Shown here: positions 50,687 through 60,583 of the stretch, piece by piece
Numbering within the stretch: the stretch's first letter is position 1
Layout: each line of letters starts with the position of its first letter
From: Bartonella massiliensis
GTDB lineage: Bacteria > Pseudomonadota > Alphaproteobacteria > Rhizobiales > Rhizobiaceae
Reading direction: 5' to 3'
Assembly: GCF_902150025.1 (NCBI RefSeq)
Contig: NZ_CABFVS010000002.1
Coordinates: 62,001 to 126,000 of the forward strand
Length of the DNA: 64,000 nt
Translations under genes and position numbers: made by a program
The notes under the pieces: generated by a model
Told to the model about the DNA's origin: nothing
What the model saw: only the letters and a program-made list of their open reading frames with translations
Databases searched by the model: none

Positions 50687-52073
50687 TTTTCCCCCTATTT
50701 GCAAAAGCAGCAAGAATACGTGCCCAAGACCGTTGCCCTTTATGAAATGATTTTAGATTATACTTTTCATTAGGGGAATGAATACGGTCATTATGTAACG
50801 CAAACCCAACTAGAATAGATTCCATATCAAGAATTGACCGAAAATCTCCAACCACTGGAATCGAGCCCCCCATAGCTTCAAGTACAGCAGGATTACTCCA
50901 TTCTTGCGATAAAGCTTCCTTTGCCGCCTTAATACAAGGTGAATCATAAGGTATTTGAATTGCAGAAGAACCACCATGTTCCTTAAACTCAACAGTACAG
51001 TCAGCAGGAATAAGACTGTGCACATAATGACGGAAAGCTTGACGTATTTTATCCGGATCTTGCTTATGCACTAAGCGAAAAGACACTTTCGCATTCGCTT
51101 GAGAAGCAATAACCGTTTTTATTCCCTCTCCTTCATAACCACCACTAATCCCATTAATTTCTGCCGTAGGACGTGCCCATACAAGTTCTAAAATGCTCCG
51201 ACCTTTTTCACCAGAAGGAATGGAAAGTCCTATAGGACCAAGAAAATTTTCAGCAGTACAGTCCAATGCATTCCATAATTGTAAAATATGTGGAGGTGTT
51301 TCCTCTACGCCATCATAAAAACCAGGAAGTGTTACCTGACCATTATCATCATGAAGTCCTGCTAAAATTTTCGTTAGGATATGAATAGGATTGGCCGCGA
51401 CTCCTCCAAAAGCACCAGAATGCAAATCACGATTAGCTGCCGTAATGGTAACCTCTTCTCCTAAAATACCCCGAAGAGCAATACAAATAGATGGTGTATC
51501 TGCATTCCACATTGAAGTATCACAAACCAATGCATAATCAGCCTTAAGCTCATCCTTGTTTTCTTTCAAGAAAGGAACAAGAGAAGAAGAGCCACTTTCT
51601 TCTTCCCCCTCCAATAAAACAGTAACTTTAATGGGAAGCTGTCCCGTTTCTTTTTTAAACGCACGGCACGCTTCAATAAAAGTCATCAACTGCCCCTTGT
51701 CATCAGAAGCTCCGCGAGCACAAATAACCTGTTCTCCCTCTTTCTCTTTTAAGGAAGGACTAAATGGATCATCTTCCCATAAACTTAGTGGATCAACAGG
51801 TTGAACATCGTAATGTCCATAAAATAACACATGTAAACAATCCTCTGAAGGTCCTGGATGATGCCCAACGACCATTGGATGACCTGGTGTATCACGCCGT
51901 GAAGCCTCAAAACCAATGCTTTTTAAATCTTCTACTAACCAATCAGCTGCTTTACGACATTCATCTTTATAAGCCGAGTCTGTAGAAATCGATTGAAAAC
52001 GTAAAAGAAAAAAAAGGCGTTCAAGGCTCTTTTCTATATTCTTATCAAGATGTGTTAGTACTTTATTCAGCAT
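50679..52073 (-). CDS. M20-family dipeptidase
   Basis: Zinc-dependent metallopeptidase of the ArgE/DapE/carnosinase-like M20 family, 464 residues from ATG 52073 (GAGAGG ahead). Metal-site motifs: VLFYGHYDVQPVDP (His and the conserved Asp) at about residue 75, RGASDDKGQLM near 110, LLEGEEESGS near 145, plus ALRGILGEEVTI and the C-terminal HNDRIHSPNEKY His. Overlaps the RNase D gene by eight bases. Probably cytoplasmic peptide degradation; exact substrate unknown. Confidence 0.87.
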   Translation of the reverse strand: MLNKVLTHLDKNIEKSLERLFFLLRFQSISTDSAYKDECRKAADWLVEDLKSIGFEASRRDTPGHPMVVGHHPGPSEDCLHVLFYGHYDVQPVDPLSLWEDDPFSPSLKEKEGEQVICARGASDDKGQLMTFIEACRAFKKETGQLPIKVTVLLEGEEESGSSSLVPFLKENKDELKADYALVCDTSMWNADTPSICIALRGILGEEVTITAANRDLHSGAFGGVAANPIHILTKILAGLHDDNGQVTLPGFYDGVEETPPHILQLWNALDCTAENFLGPIGLSIPSGEKGRSILELVWARPTAEINGISGGYEGEGIKTVIASQANAKVSFRLVHKQDPDKIRQAFRHYVHSLIPADCTVEFKEHGGSSAIQIPYDSPCIKAAKEALSQEWSNPAVLEAMGGSIPVVGDFRSILDMESILVGFALHNDRIHSPNEKYNLKSFHKGQRSWARILAAFANRGKNG

Positions 52074-52158
52074 AAAAAAACCTCTCAAGCCTTGTATTTT
52101 CGTATAATTGTCAGATCCTGACTTTAAGCTTCTTGTCGGATTTTGCAAGACACCTTAT

Positions 52159-53034
52159 TCATTTTTGACATTGTGAGCAGTAAAAACTTGAACGCCCAGC
52201 CTGTAAAATACGGAGTATAGGCGTTCCGCATTCCAAACATTCCTTGCCTTCTCGTCCATAAACTGAAAAAGCATGTTGAAAATAACCAAGTGAACCATCT
52301 ACATGCGTATAATCACGTAAAGAAGAGCCACCAGACAAAATGGCTTCAGAAATTACATTGCGTATATTCTGTGCTAAAGAATCTGCAAGTTCACGTGCAT
52401 GTAGGTTTTTTGATGCCAATGTAAATGCCCCACGGTGTGGAGATAAACGACTCCGCCAAAGTGCCTCACAAACATAAATATTCCCAAGACCCGCAACGAT
52501 AGATTGATCAAGTAAAACCCCTTTAAGAGACATTTTTTTATTAACAAAAGCCTTTTGTAAATAATGACCAGAAAATGCATTACTCATAGGTTCAAGCCCT
52601 AGCTTATTTAAAAGCGGATGTTCATAAAGCTTGTCTGTATCAACTAAAAGCATAAACCCAAAGCGACGCACATCATTATAAATAAGATGATAAACTTCAC
52701 CATCCTTGGCTTGAAGAACCATAATAAAATGATCATGCTTAACCAATTTACTTGTCTTTGAAAAACCTTTTCTTAAAAGATCATTCTCTATACGCCATGA
52801 GCCCGACATTCCTAAATGGCTTAAAATGGTTTCATCCTGAGAAAGATGAAATAATAGATATTTCGCACGCCGACCAAGCTCTATAATTGTTCTGCCAACA
52901 AGACGCTCAGAAAAAGCCTCAGGAAAAGGAAAACGCAAATCTCTACGATTAAGTTTGGCAGACACTATCTTTGCATCAGTGACAACAGACTCAAGTCCAC
53001 GACGAACTGTCTCTACTTCAGGAAGCTCTGGCAT
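52159..53034 (-). CDS. mutM: Formamidopyrimidine-DNA glycosylase
   Basis: Removes 8-oxoguanine and FapyG and cleaves at the abasic site. It has 291 residues, starting MPELPEVETVRRGLE with the catalytic Pro2 and Glu3. The central H2TH region contains GLGNIYVCEALWRSRLSP, and the C-terminal zinc finger CLEC-x16-CSQC is intact. Co-oriented with the M20 gene, 85 bases away. Confidence 0.95.
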   Translation of the reverse strand: MPELPEVETVRRGLESVVTDAKIVSAKLNRRDLRFPFPEAFSERLVGRTIIELGRRAKYLLFHLSQDETILSHLGMSGSWRIENDLLRKGFSKTSKLVKHDHFIMVLQAKDGEVYHLIYNDVRRFGFMLLVDTDKLYEHPLLNKLGLEPMSNAFSGHYLQKAFVNKKMSLKGVLLDQSIVAGLGNIYVCEALWRSRLSPHRGAFTLASKNLHARELADSLAQNIRNVISEAILSGGSSLRDYTHVDGSLGYFQHAFSVYGREGKECLECGTPILRILQAGRSSFYCSQCQK

Positions 53035-53339
53035 CAGTCCTCTTTAATAATTATGCACTTTTTTAATGATTTATGCACTTTCCAATCATATCACCGATAA
53101 ATTGACTTCTTCTCTGTTCTTAAAGAACGAAACCCCTCACCTCATCTGGTCTATAAAAAAAACAAGCTCTCGTCAAATGGACCTCTCTTGGCTTCCTAAC
53201 CATGTGATTTACTTACCAAAAGATTTTACGGTCAGACCTCCACCTTGAGTATTCAACACGTACTCTTATAGAATACTTCACATGTCAAGAAAGCCTACAT
53301 TTCCCATCTCAAATGACGGTGTTTTACACTATAACAGGA
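53035..53339. other. Gap between mutM and the M29 aminopeptidase
   Basis: A 60-codon plus-strand frame (53066) ends SWLPNHVIYLPKDFTVRPPP and resembles, at peptide level, the stretch at 48190-48320. It may be a scrap of a repeated gene; otherwise empty. Confidence 0.35.
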
Positions 53340-54587
53340 TTAAGCCCATTCGCCCTTACGAAAAATAGGAACTTTCGCACCATCCTGCCTAATGCCATCT
53401 ATATCAATTTCACCAGAACCAATCATCCAATCGATATGAATAACACTTTTATTACCGCCACGTGCTGCAATCTCTTCTGGTGTCAATGATGCACCATCTA
53501 AAAAGCATTTGGAATAACATTGCCCTAAAGCAATATGACAAGCTGCATTTTCATCAAATAGGGTATTATAAAAAAGAAGACCACTCTTAGAAATGGGTGA
53601 AGAATGCGGCACAAGAGCAACTTCACCCAATCGGCTTGCCCCCTCATCACTTTGCAAAACCTGCTGTAAAACTTCCTGACCTGCTGATGCACAAGCCTCA
53701 ACAATACGCCCTGCTTCAAAACGCACTTCAATATTATCAATGAGTGTTCCTTGATAGGAAAGTGGCTTTGTTGAGCGAACAAATCCTTCAACCTTATGAG
53801 CATGAGGCGTTGTAAAAACTTCCTCTGTTGGAATATTAGGATTGCAAACAATACCATTTTGAGCAACTGATGACCCTCCATGCCACTCATGATCATCAGC
53901 CAAACCAACCGTTAAATCAGTCCCTGGTCCTGTAAAGTGCAAGGCAGAAAAACGCTGCTCATTAAGCCAAGATGATCGTTTCTTCAAAGTTTCATTATGG
54001 ACAATCCATGCATGCACCGGATCTTCCCCTGTAACACGTGAAGCTGCAAAAATTGCATCGGCTAATTTTTTTACCGCTTCATTAAGTGGTAAAGAAGGAA
54101 ATATCGCTTCAGCCCATCCTATTGTTGGGTAAGCAACAATCGACCAATTGATAGCAAAATTTGATATTTTTTTGAGAGCAGGTTGGTAAGCCAACGAAGT
54201 TGCCTTATTCAAACGCGCAACTTTATCAAAGTCTTGATTGGAAAGGAGCAAAGGATTATCACCAACAATCGCTAAACGTGCAGCCCCATTTTCAAAAGCC
54301 TTCGCCATTCCCTCATAAAGCCAAGAAGGTGCGCAATCAAAACTTGCCGTATGGGCATTTTCAAAACGCATAAGCGATAACATATCATCACTAAAAATGG
54401 GTGTAATGACACCAGCACCAACCTTATAAGCATGATAGGCAATACGTCGAACAAAAGGTAATGCTGAAACTGGAGCCGTCAAAACAAGATCCTGCCCCTC
54501 TTGTAAATTAAGCCCCACTTTTACCGTAACTTCTGCAAGACGATTAAGCAATTCAGGAGAAATGGTCTCATGAATATCAAAATACAT
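53340..54587 (-). CDS. M29-family aminopeptidase (AmpS/PepS-like)
   Basis: Metal-dependent aminopeptidase of 415 residues, starting MYFDIHETISPELLNRLAEV. Family marks: NLQEGQDLVLTAPVSALPFV, RFSALHFTGPGTDLTVGL, CNPNIPTEEVFTTPHAHKVE (metal-binding Glu and His), RFEAGRIVEACASAG, and the C-terminal HIDWMIGSGEIDIDGI. I chose ATG 54587 because AAGGAT lies seven bases ahead; the TTG at 54593 is too close. Likely cytoplasmic peptide turnover. Confidence 0.9.
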   Translation of the reverse strand: MYFDIHETISPELLNRLAEVTVKVGLNLQEGQDLVLTAPVSALPFVRRIAYHAYKVGAGVITPIFSDDMLSLMRFENAHTASFDCAPSWLYEGMAKAFENGAARLAIVGDNPLLLSNQDFDKVARLNKATSLAYQPALKKISNFAINWSIVAYPTIGWAEAIFPSLPLNEAVKKLADAIFAASRVTGEDPVHAWIVHNETLKKRSSWLNEQRFSALHFTGPGTDLTVGLADDHEWHGGSSVAQNGIVCNPNIPTEEVFTTPHAHKVEGFVRSTKPLSYQGTLIDNIEVRFEAGRIVEACASAGQEVLQQVLQSDEGASRLGEVALVPHSSPISKSGLLFYNTLFDENAACHIALGQCYSKCFLDGASLTPEEIAARGGNKSVIHIDWMIGSGEIDIDGIRQDGAKVPIFRKGEWA

Positions 54588-54764
54588 TACCAATATCCTT
54601 CTTTAAATAAATATATTCCTTACGCCGTCATATTCTAAATTGTTTTTTCAAAACCTTTGCGTTCACTTTCTCTACGTATATTTATACGTGCCATTATCGC
54701 TAAAGGGTTTACTGAATGCATTAAGCCACAATAGCTGTATACCCCTTCTTTGGTCGTGAAAAAA

Positions 54765-55610
54765 TTACCAGTTTCTACGTCGTTTTTCTAACATTGCAAC
54801 AATTGCATTTAACTGATCGGATGAAGGTAATGCCATAATCGCTTTATTTTCTTCTTTCTGAACTAAATGTTGAGGTGCATAGCTTGGAATGGGAACTTTA
54901 TCAAGCCGAACCATAGCAAAAGACTTAAGCTCTACCGCCTTGGATTGTGCTACTTCTGTCGAAGAAGATACACCTTTTTCTACCTTTATTCCCTTATTTT
55001 CTAAGCCTTCATCGATAAAGTTTGGAACATGACCAGAACGTTCTTGAGCAAAAGCATAAGCAACATCATAAGGACGATTATTGGTAGGAACTTGAAGTGA
55101 TCCATCACGTGATCGTTTTTCATAAAAAGCATTGCCCCCTGCAACATGAACATAGTGCATGTTTCTATAAGGAAAAGACAAACCAGCGGTGTGGAAAAAC
55201 TTAGCGTGTTTCACTTTCTTATCTCGCTCACCCCGTAAAACAGCATCAGCGGCCTCTCTTACACGAGCAACAGATGCTTTCTCCGTCATAGGACGCGTTA
55301 AAACGCCAGGAGCAAATTGCTTATATTGGCCAACAACACCACAAATCGTCTTGGGATAGGCGGTTGAATTAACACGATTCATAACAACCGTCCCAACAGC
55401 AATCATTCCTTCACGACTTGAGCGATTTGATTCAAAATACATCGCACGCATAAGGCATTGGCGCTCTGTCAATGGATACGAAACTGTTTTTGTTCTCTTA
55501 TTATTTACTTTGCTAGCATCTAAATGATTTGCAGCACACCCCACAGTAACCAACGGCAATACGCAACAAGTAACAAAAACATCCCAACATTTTTTTTTCA
55601 TCTTATGCAA
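54765..55610 (-). CDS. SleB/CwlJ-type cell-wall hydrolase
   Basis: Putative peptidoglycan hydrolase with a Hydrolase_2 domain at about residues 48-165: LTERQCLMRAMYFESNRSSR (catalytic Glu), GMIAVGTVVMNRV, YPKTICGVVGQYKQFAPGV, HAKFFHTAGLSFPYR. An N-terminal segment with LVTVGC suggests a lipoprotein or membrane anchor. The tail is Lys/Glu-rich. TTG 55610 has AGGA five bases ahead; the ATG at 55601 has poorer spacing. Such enzymes in alphaproteobacteria act in wall remodelling; exact bond not shown. Confidence 0.85.
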   Translation of the reverse strand: MHKMKKKCWDVFVTCCVLPLVTVGCAANHLDASKVNNKRTKTVSYPLTERQCLMRAMYFESNRSSREGMIAVGTVVMNRVNSTAYPKTICGVVGQYKQFAPGVLTRPMTEKASVARVREAADAVLRGERDKKVKHAKFFHTAGLSFPYRNMHYVHVAGGNAFYEKRSRDGSLQVPTNNRPYDVAYAFAQERSGHVPNFIDEGLENKGIKVEKGVSSSTEVAQSKAVELKSFAMVRLDKVPIPSYAPQHLVQKEENKAIMALPSSDQLNAIVAMLEKRRRNW

Positions 55611-56205
55611 AACATTCCTATAATCTCTAGCCTATATATAATCTCTGAGCTCTTTCAAACTTTGAAATAAGCTTTAAATGTATCTCTCAAAAAAGTATAT
55701 AACTAATCGTCACCGCTCAGTAAAATTTTAATACAAGCGGTAATCAAAAACTATCTGTGTGAAATAAATAATAAAAAAATATCAATTTATAGACCAATAC
55801 TATCATTCCTAATAGCCACACACAACCCATAATACCCCTCGCATTTTCATCGCAATAAAATTAAGACACTTTCAAAAACGACCCATTCATTCTACATACG
55901 AAAAAAATTGGAACATCAAAACTTTTAGCATCAATATTGATAAAAACAATACAGCTATCCCCTTAATATAAAGTTTAACAAAATGAACAGAAAAATCCCC
56001 TCTGATCACAATACAAACGATGATATCATTCAATATGCAAATATGTCAAATCAAGGGTTAACAACCCGTTATGTTAACCTGAAAAAGCTCTTTGTTGCTT
56101 CTCTATGCTTCTTTGAGAATATGGTTATTACATTCTTTCTATAGCTGCACTGTAAAAAAAGATTCAATGTATCTACAAGCTTCTTTCAGATCTTTTTAGA
56201 AAAAT
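55611..56205. other. Gap between the hydrolase and phoU
   Basis: No recognised gene. A 53-codon plus-strand frame at 55983-56144 (MNRKIPSDHNTNDDIIQYAN onward) has no ribosome site and no homologue I know. Confidence 0.4.
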
Positions 56206-56928
56206 TTAATCTATTTTCTTCTCACTTATGCCAACTTTATATGTAAGGTCATCGCGAGGACGATCAGAAGACATATGATCACCCGTTATGATATAATGCA
56301 ACATTTCAGCAATATTGGTAACATGGTCACCAATTCGTTCGATATTCTTTAAACAAAACAATAAATGCGTACAAACTGTAATATTGCGCATATCTTCCAT
56401 CATATATGTCAAAAGCTCACGGAAAAGAGAGGTATACAAAGCATCGATCTTTTCATCACGCTCACGCACGGCATCAACACGCTCTAATAGACGACCCGTA
56501 TAAGCATTTAAGACTTCTTTTAATTGATTGAGTGCTAAAGCTGTAATTGTTTCAAGCCCATGATAAAAGGAGGCGGATTGACGTATTTCTGAAAGGGCAA
56601 CAGTCCTCTTAGCAATGTTTTTGGCCATATCCCCAATGCGCTCAAGATCAGAAGAAATACGAATGGCTCCAATGATCTCACGCAGATCTACAGCCATCGG
56701 CTGGCGTTTGCAAATAATAGCAACCGCTTTTTCATCAATATCACGTTCTGCTTCATCTAAAAACACATCATCGGCAATCACTGCCGTTGCTAGCTGAAGA
56801 TCACTACATACAACCGAGGCAACAGAACGTTCAATCATTCTTTCTGCATGGCGCCCCATTTCTATAATCCTTGCTTTTAGATATTTTAGTTCTGCATCAT
56901 AAGAACGAACAGTATGGTTCATAGACAT
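56206..56928 (-). CDS. phoU: Phosphate transport regulator PhoU
   Basis: Links the Pst transporter to the PhoR/PhoB regulator and limits phosphate uptake. 240 residues, two three-helix PhoU repeats with metal-site patterns: VIADDVFLDEAERDIDEKAV near residue 50 and the second repeat with KNIERIGDHVTNIAE near 190; DLERIGDMAKNIAKR is the matching motif in the first. It ends the pst operon, 20 bases after pstB. Confidence 0.95.
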   Translation of the reverse strand: MSMNHTVRSYDAELKYLKARIIEMGRHAERMIERSVASVVCSDLQLATAVIADDVFLDEAERDIDEKAVAIICKRQPMAVDLREIIGAIRISSDLERIGDMAKNIAKRTVALSEIRQSASFYHGLETITALALNQLKEVLNAYTGRLLERVDAVRERDEKIDALYTSLFRELLTYMMEDMRNITVCTHLLFCLKNIERIGDHVTNIAEMLHYIITGDHMSSDRPRDDLTYKVGISEKKID

Positions 56929-56949
56929 ATTTTATACTCCTCAATTCAC

Positions 56950-57708
56950 CTATCCAAAACGCCCCGTAATATAATCTTGTGTCCGTTGTTCTTTGGGTGA
57001 GGTGAAGATCATTTCCGTTGCACCAACTTCTACTAAATGCCCTAAATGAAACATGGCCGTATATTGAGAAACACGGGCTGCCTGTTGCATAGAATGTGTT
57101 ACAATAACAATTGTATAATTTTGCCGTAACGCATCAATAAGCTCTTCAATCCGTGCCGTCGCAATGGGATCAAGAGCTGAACAAGGCTCATCCATCAAAA
57201 TAACTTCAGGACTAACCGCAATGGCACGCGCAATACACAAACGTTGTTGTTGTCCTCCGGATAAACTTGTTCCAAGATCATGAAGACGGTCTTTTACTTC
57301 TTCAAATAGACCAGCTTGCCTCAAACTCTTTTCAACCACATCATGCAATTCAGAACGCGTTTTTACTAAACCATGAATGCGTGGACCATAGGCAACATTT
57401 TCAAATATAGATTTTGGAAAAGGACTAGGCTTTTGAAAAACCATTCCAACACGGGCACGTAATTCTACAACATCGATCTTCGGATCATAAATATTCTCCC
57501 CATCTAAAGTAATAAGACCCGTTATTTTAGCCCCTTCAATCGTATCATTCATACGGTTGAAACAACGCAAAAAAGTCGACTTTCCACATCCTGATGGACC
57601 AATCAAAGCCGTGACTTGATGTTCAGGAATATCAAGAGTAATACCGTGAAGAGCTTCTTTGTCTCCATAAGAAACCTTTACATCCTGACCACGCATTTTA
57701 ATCTTCAT
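56950..57708 (-). CDS. pstB: Phosphate ABC transporter ATPase PstB
   Basis: 252-residue ABC ATPase. Walker [10 protein letters not shown] at 37-45, FQKPSPFP Q-loop at 91-98, signature LSGGQQQ at 149-155, Walker [11 protein letters not shown] at 171-180 (the Cys-Ser-Ala form is typical of PstB), and [12 protein letters not shown] with the switch His. Between pstA and phoU in the operon. Confidence 0.96.
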   Translation of the reverse strand: MKIKMRGQDVKVSYGDKEALHGITLDIPEHQVTALIGPSGCGKSTFLRCFNRMNDTIEGAKITGLITLDGENIYDPKIDVVELRARVGMVFQKPSPFPKSIFENVAYGPRIHGLVKTRSELHDVVEKSLRQAGLFEEVKDRLHDLGTSLSGGQQQRLCIARAIAVSPEVILMDEPCSALDPIATARIEELIDALRQNYTIVIVTHSMQQAARVSQYTAMFHLGHLVEVGATEMIFTSPKEQRTQDYITGRFG

Positions 57709-57759
57709 AACAAAAACTCACCTTGCAAAAATCTTATCGAAATTATTATTTATTAAAAA

Positions 57760-59049
57760 TTACTGGCGGCATTCAAATCGTCGACGTAAAAAAACCGCAG
57801 AAATATTCATGATCGCAAGAAAAATCATTAATACAATAATAGCCCCCGATGTCTTTTCAATAAAAGCGCGCTCTGCTTCACCTGCCCACATAAAAATTTG
57901 AACCGGCAAAGCTGTTGCCGGGTCCATAGGAGTTGTAGGAATATTAACAACAAAAGCAACCATTCCAATCAAAAGCAAAGGGGCTGTTTCACCCAAAGCC
58001 TGAGCTACTCCAATGATTGTGCCTGTCAAAATACCAGGTGCTGCTAAAGGAACAACATAATGAAAAATCATTTGTGTTTTTGATGCCCCCAACCCTAACG
58101 CTGCTGCACGAATAGAGAGAGGAACCGCACGCAAAGCAGAACGTGTTGCAATAATAATCGTGGGAAGAGTCATGAGCGCTAAAACAAGACCACCAACAAA
58201 AGAAGCTGAACGGGGTAATCCCAAAAAATTAACAAAAACCGCGAGTCCTAAAAGACCAAAGACAATCGAAGGAACAGCGGCAAGGTTATTGATATTCACT
58301 TCAATAAAATCTGTAAATTTATTTTTACGTGCATATTCTTCCAAATAAAGAGCCGTTGCTATACCTATCGGAAGTGAAATCAATAAAACAATACCTATCA
58401 TATAAAGAGAACCAATGATCGCAACACCTAATCCCGCAGTTTCAGGACGACTTGAAGCACCAAATGTAAAAAAACCAATATTAAATGTCTTATAAAGCGT
58501 ACCATCATGCGCTAAACGCTTTATCCATTCTACTTGTCGGTTAGAAACTTTGCGGTTTTTTTCTGCTACATGCAGATCAATCTGCCCCTTATAAGCAGAA
58601 TCAATATCCGCTGCTGCTAAAACTTTAATTTTTTGCATTGTGCCAATCAGTTTTGGATTTTTTGTCACCATTTCACGCAGTTGTACACGGATACCTTTTG
58701 AAAACATACGGTTAATGTCCCGCAGAGAGGCTCGATCATTTTGATTGATATCAAGTTTTTTTACTAAAGCATTGCGTACAAGAAGAGGATAATTCGCTGT
58801 CATGAGAACTTGTGGATTTGTTTGACGTTGACCACTTGGATCAATAATCTTTTCATCCAAATAAACCGATAATGCCATTTCACTTTGAAAAAAAGCTGTA
58901 TAGCCTTGACTAAGGATAGACCATAAAAGCGCAAATAAAAAAAACAAACCAATAAAAATAGCAATTAAACCATAGGCACGAAAACGACGTTCAGCCCAAT
59001 GTCGACGTTTAAGGCTAATATTGCGACGAGGAAAAAAGTCTTTATTCAT
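57760..59049 (-). CDS. pstA: Phosphate ABC transporter permease PstA
   Basis: 429-residue inner-membrane permease. After the first helix there is a long periplasmic segment (about residues 50-190), typical of the rhizobial PstA; the core permease domain follows with GIATALYLEEYA, PSIVFGLLGLAVFV, and the EAA loop ALRAVPLSIRAAALGLGASK. Overlaps pstC by four bases. Confidence 0.94.
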   Translation of the reverse strand: MNKDFFPRRNISLKRRHWAERRFRAYGLIAIFIGLFFLFALLWSILSQGYTAFFQSEMALSVYLDEKIIDPSGQRQTNPQVLMTANYPLLVRNALVKKLDINQNDRASLRDINRMFSKGIRVQLREMVTKNPKLIGTMQKIKVLAAADIDSAYKGQIDLHVAEKNRKVSNRQVEWIKRLAHDGTLYKTFNIGFFTFGASSRPETAGLGVAIIGSLYMIGIVLLISLPIGIATALYLEEYARKNKFTDFIEVNINNLAAVPSIVFGLLGLAVFVNFLGLPRSASFVGGLVLALMTLPTIIIATRSALRAVPLSIRAAALGLGASKTQMIFHYVVPLAAPGILTGTIIGVAQALGETAPLLLIGMVAFVVNIPTTPMDPATALPVQIFMWAGEAERAFIEKTSGAIIVLMIFLAIMNISAVFLRRRFECRQ

Positions 59050-60506
59050 TCATATTGTTCCCGATATTTACGCACAATATAAAGAGCTAGAATGTTCATC
59101 AAGAGGGTCATGACAAAGAGTGTCATCCCCAAGGCAAAAGCCACCAGAGTTTGCGGAGAATTAAACTCAAAATCGCCGGTTAATTGATTAACAATCTTAA
59201 CCGTCATGGTGGTCATTGCTTCGAAAGGATTGAGTGTTAAGTTTGCAGCAACACCTGCTGCCAAAACGACAATCATTGTTTCCCCAATTGCGCGCGATGC
59301 CGTTAACAAAATGGCTCCCATAATCCCTGGAAGTGCTGCTGGTATAATGACTTTTTTTATCGTTTCAGATTGTGTTGCTCCTAAACCATAAGAACCTTCA
59401 CGCAAAATGCGTGGAACAGCCGTAATAACATCATCTGACAAAGAGGAAACAAAAGGTATCAACATAATTCCCATCACAACGCCAGCGGTCAAAACACTTT
59501 GTGCCATAATAAAACCACCACCATTTGAAAGAGAAGCAGACAAATCACGTAAAAATGGTCCTACAACCTTCAAAGCAAAAAAACCATAAACAATGGTTGG
59601 GATTCCAGCAAGAACCTCCAATAATGGCTTTACAATTGCTCGCAATCGTCCAGAAGCATATTCAGCCATATAAAGCGCTGAAAACAGTCCTATAGGCACA
59701 GCAAAAAGCATCGCAACAAATGCAATATAAAGTGTACCAGCAAGGAGCGGTATTAAACCAAATTGTCCACCTTCATCGTTTGAACCACTCGCAGCAAAAC
59801 GTGGATCCCAAACCGTTCCGAAAAAGAAATTTGAAAAAGATACAGACTGAAAAAAGCTTATTGTTTGAAAAAACAGAGAAAGTGCAATGGCAATTGTCGT
59901 TAAGACTGCGACAATAGAAGCGCAAGCCAATCCAATAATAATCAAAGTCTCAACCTTATTGCGCGCACGTTGATGAGGCGCAATTTGTATCATTCCACAG
60001 ATAAAACCAAAAGATGCAATAGCAAAAAGAAAACCATGACCAATAAATTGAAGCTTTTTAGAAAAAAACATCCATGACCGTGCTATTTTGAACACATCAT
60101 CTGATGCTTCACGCGGTAGAATAAACCCCTTCGCCAGTAATTGTGCCTGCACTTCCTTATAAGAAGCGGTGGAAAGATTCCCTTCAAAGTAATGAATCAT
60201 TTTAACAAGACTTCGAAGAGCCTCCCAAAGTAGATTATAATTGACAGATTCTGTTACATGCGCACTATATGCATTAAGCTCTTGAGAGGCATTATATTCT
60301 AAATAAATCGCACTCCCCCCATCCCACAAAATTAAAAAAATAAAAGCTGGAATAACCGTAATCAAAAAAGTCCACCAGCCATAATAATATGCACGAGAAT
60401 GCATTTTATGTTGTTTGTATTCAAAAGTGCGGGCTTTCCTATAAGAAATACAAAAGCCACAAAATCCAAAAAGCAATAACAAAAAAACGATGAAGGAAAT
60501 GCGCAT
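59046..60506 (-). CDS. pstC: Phosphate ABC transporter permease PstC
   Basis: 486-residue inner-membrane permease, longer than E. coli PstC (319) because of an N-terminal extension with two helices and a periplasmic loop. Core: LFSALYMAEYASGRLRA, EVLAGIPTIVYGFFALKVVG, and EAA loop AVPRILREGSYGLGATQSET. Follows pstS by about 80 bases and is coupled to pstA. Confidence 0.94.
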   Translation of the reverse strand: MRISFIVFLLLLFGFCGFCISYRKARTFEYKQHKMHSRAYYYGWWTFLITVIPAFIFLILWDGGSAIYLEYNASQELNAYSAHVTESVNYNLLWEALRSLVKMIHYFEGNLSTASYKEVQAQLLAKGFILPREASDDVFKIARSWMFFSKKLQFIGHGFLFAIASFGFICGMIQIAPHQRARNKVETLIIIGLACASIVAVLTTIAIALSLFFQTISFFQSVSFSNFFFGTVWDPRFAASGSNDEGGQFGLIPLLAGTLYIAFVAMLFAVPIGLFSALYMAEYASGRLRAIVKPLLEVLAGIPTIVYGFFALKVVGPFLRDLSASLSNGGGFIMAQSVLTAGVVMGIMLIPFVSSLSDDVITAVPRILREGSYGLGATQSETIKKVIIPAALPGIMGAILLTASRAIGETMIVVLAAGVAANLTLNPFEAMTTMTVKIVNQLTGDFEFNSPQTLVAFALGMTLFVMTLLMNILALYIVRKYREQYE

Positions 60507-60583
60507 TTTATCTTTCAGTTTTTATAAAAAAAATAGCACCCAAAACGCTTGGCTCCGGAAACCCAATAAATTATTCCCCCAAA

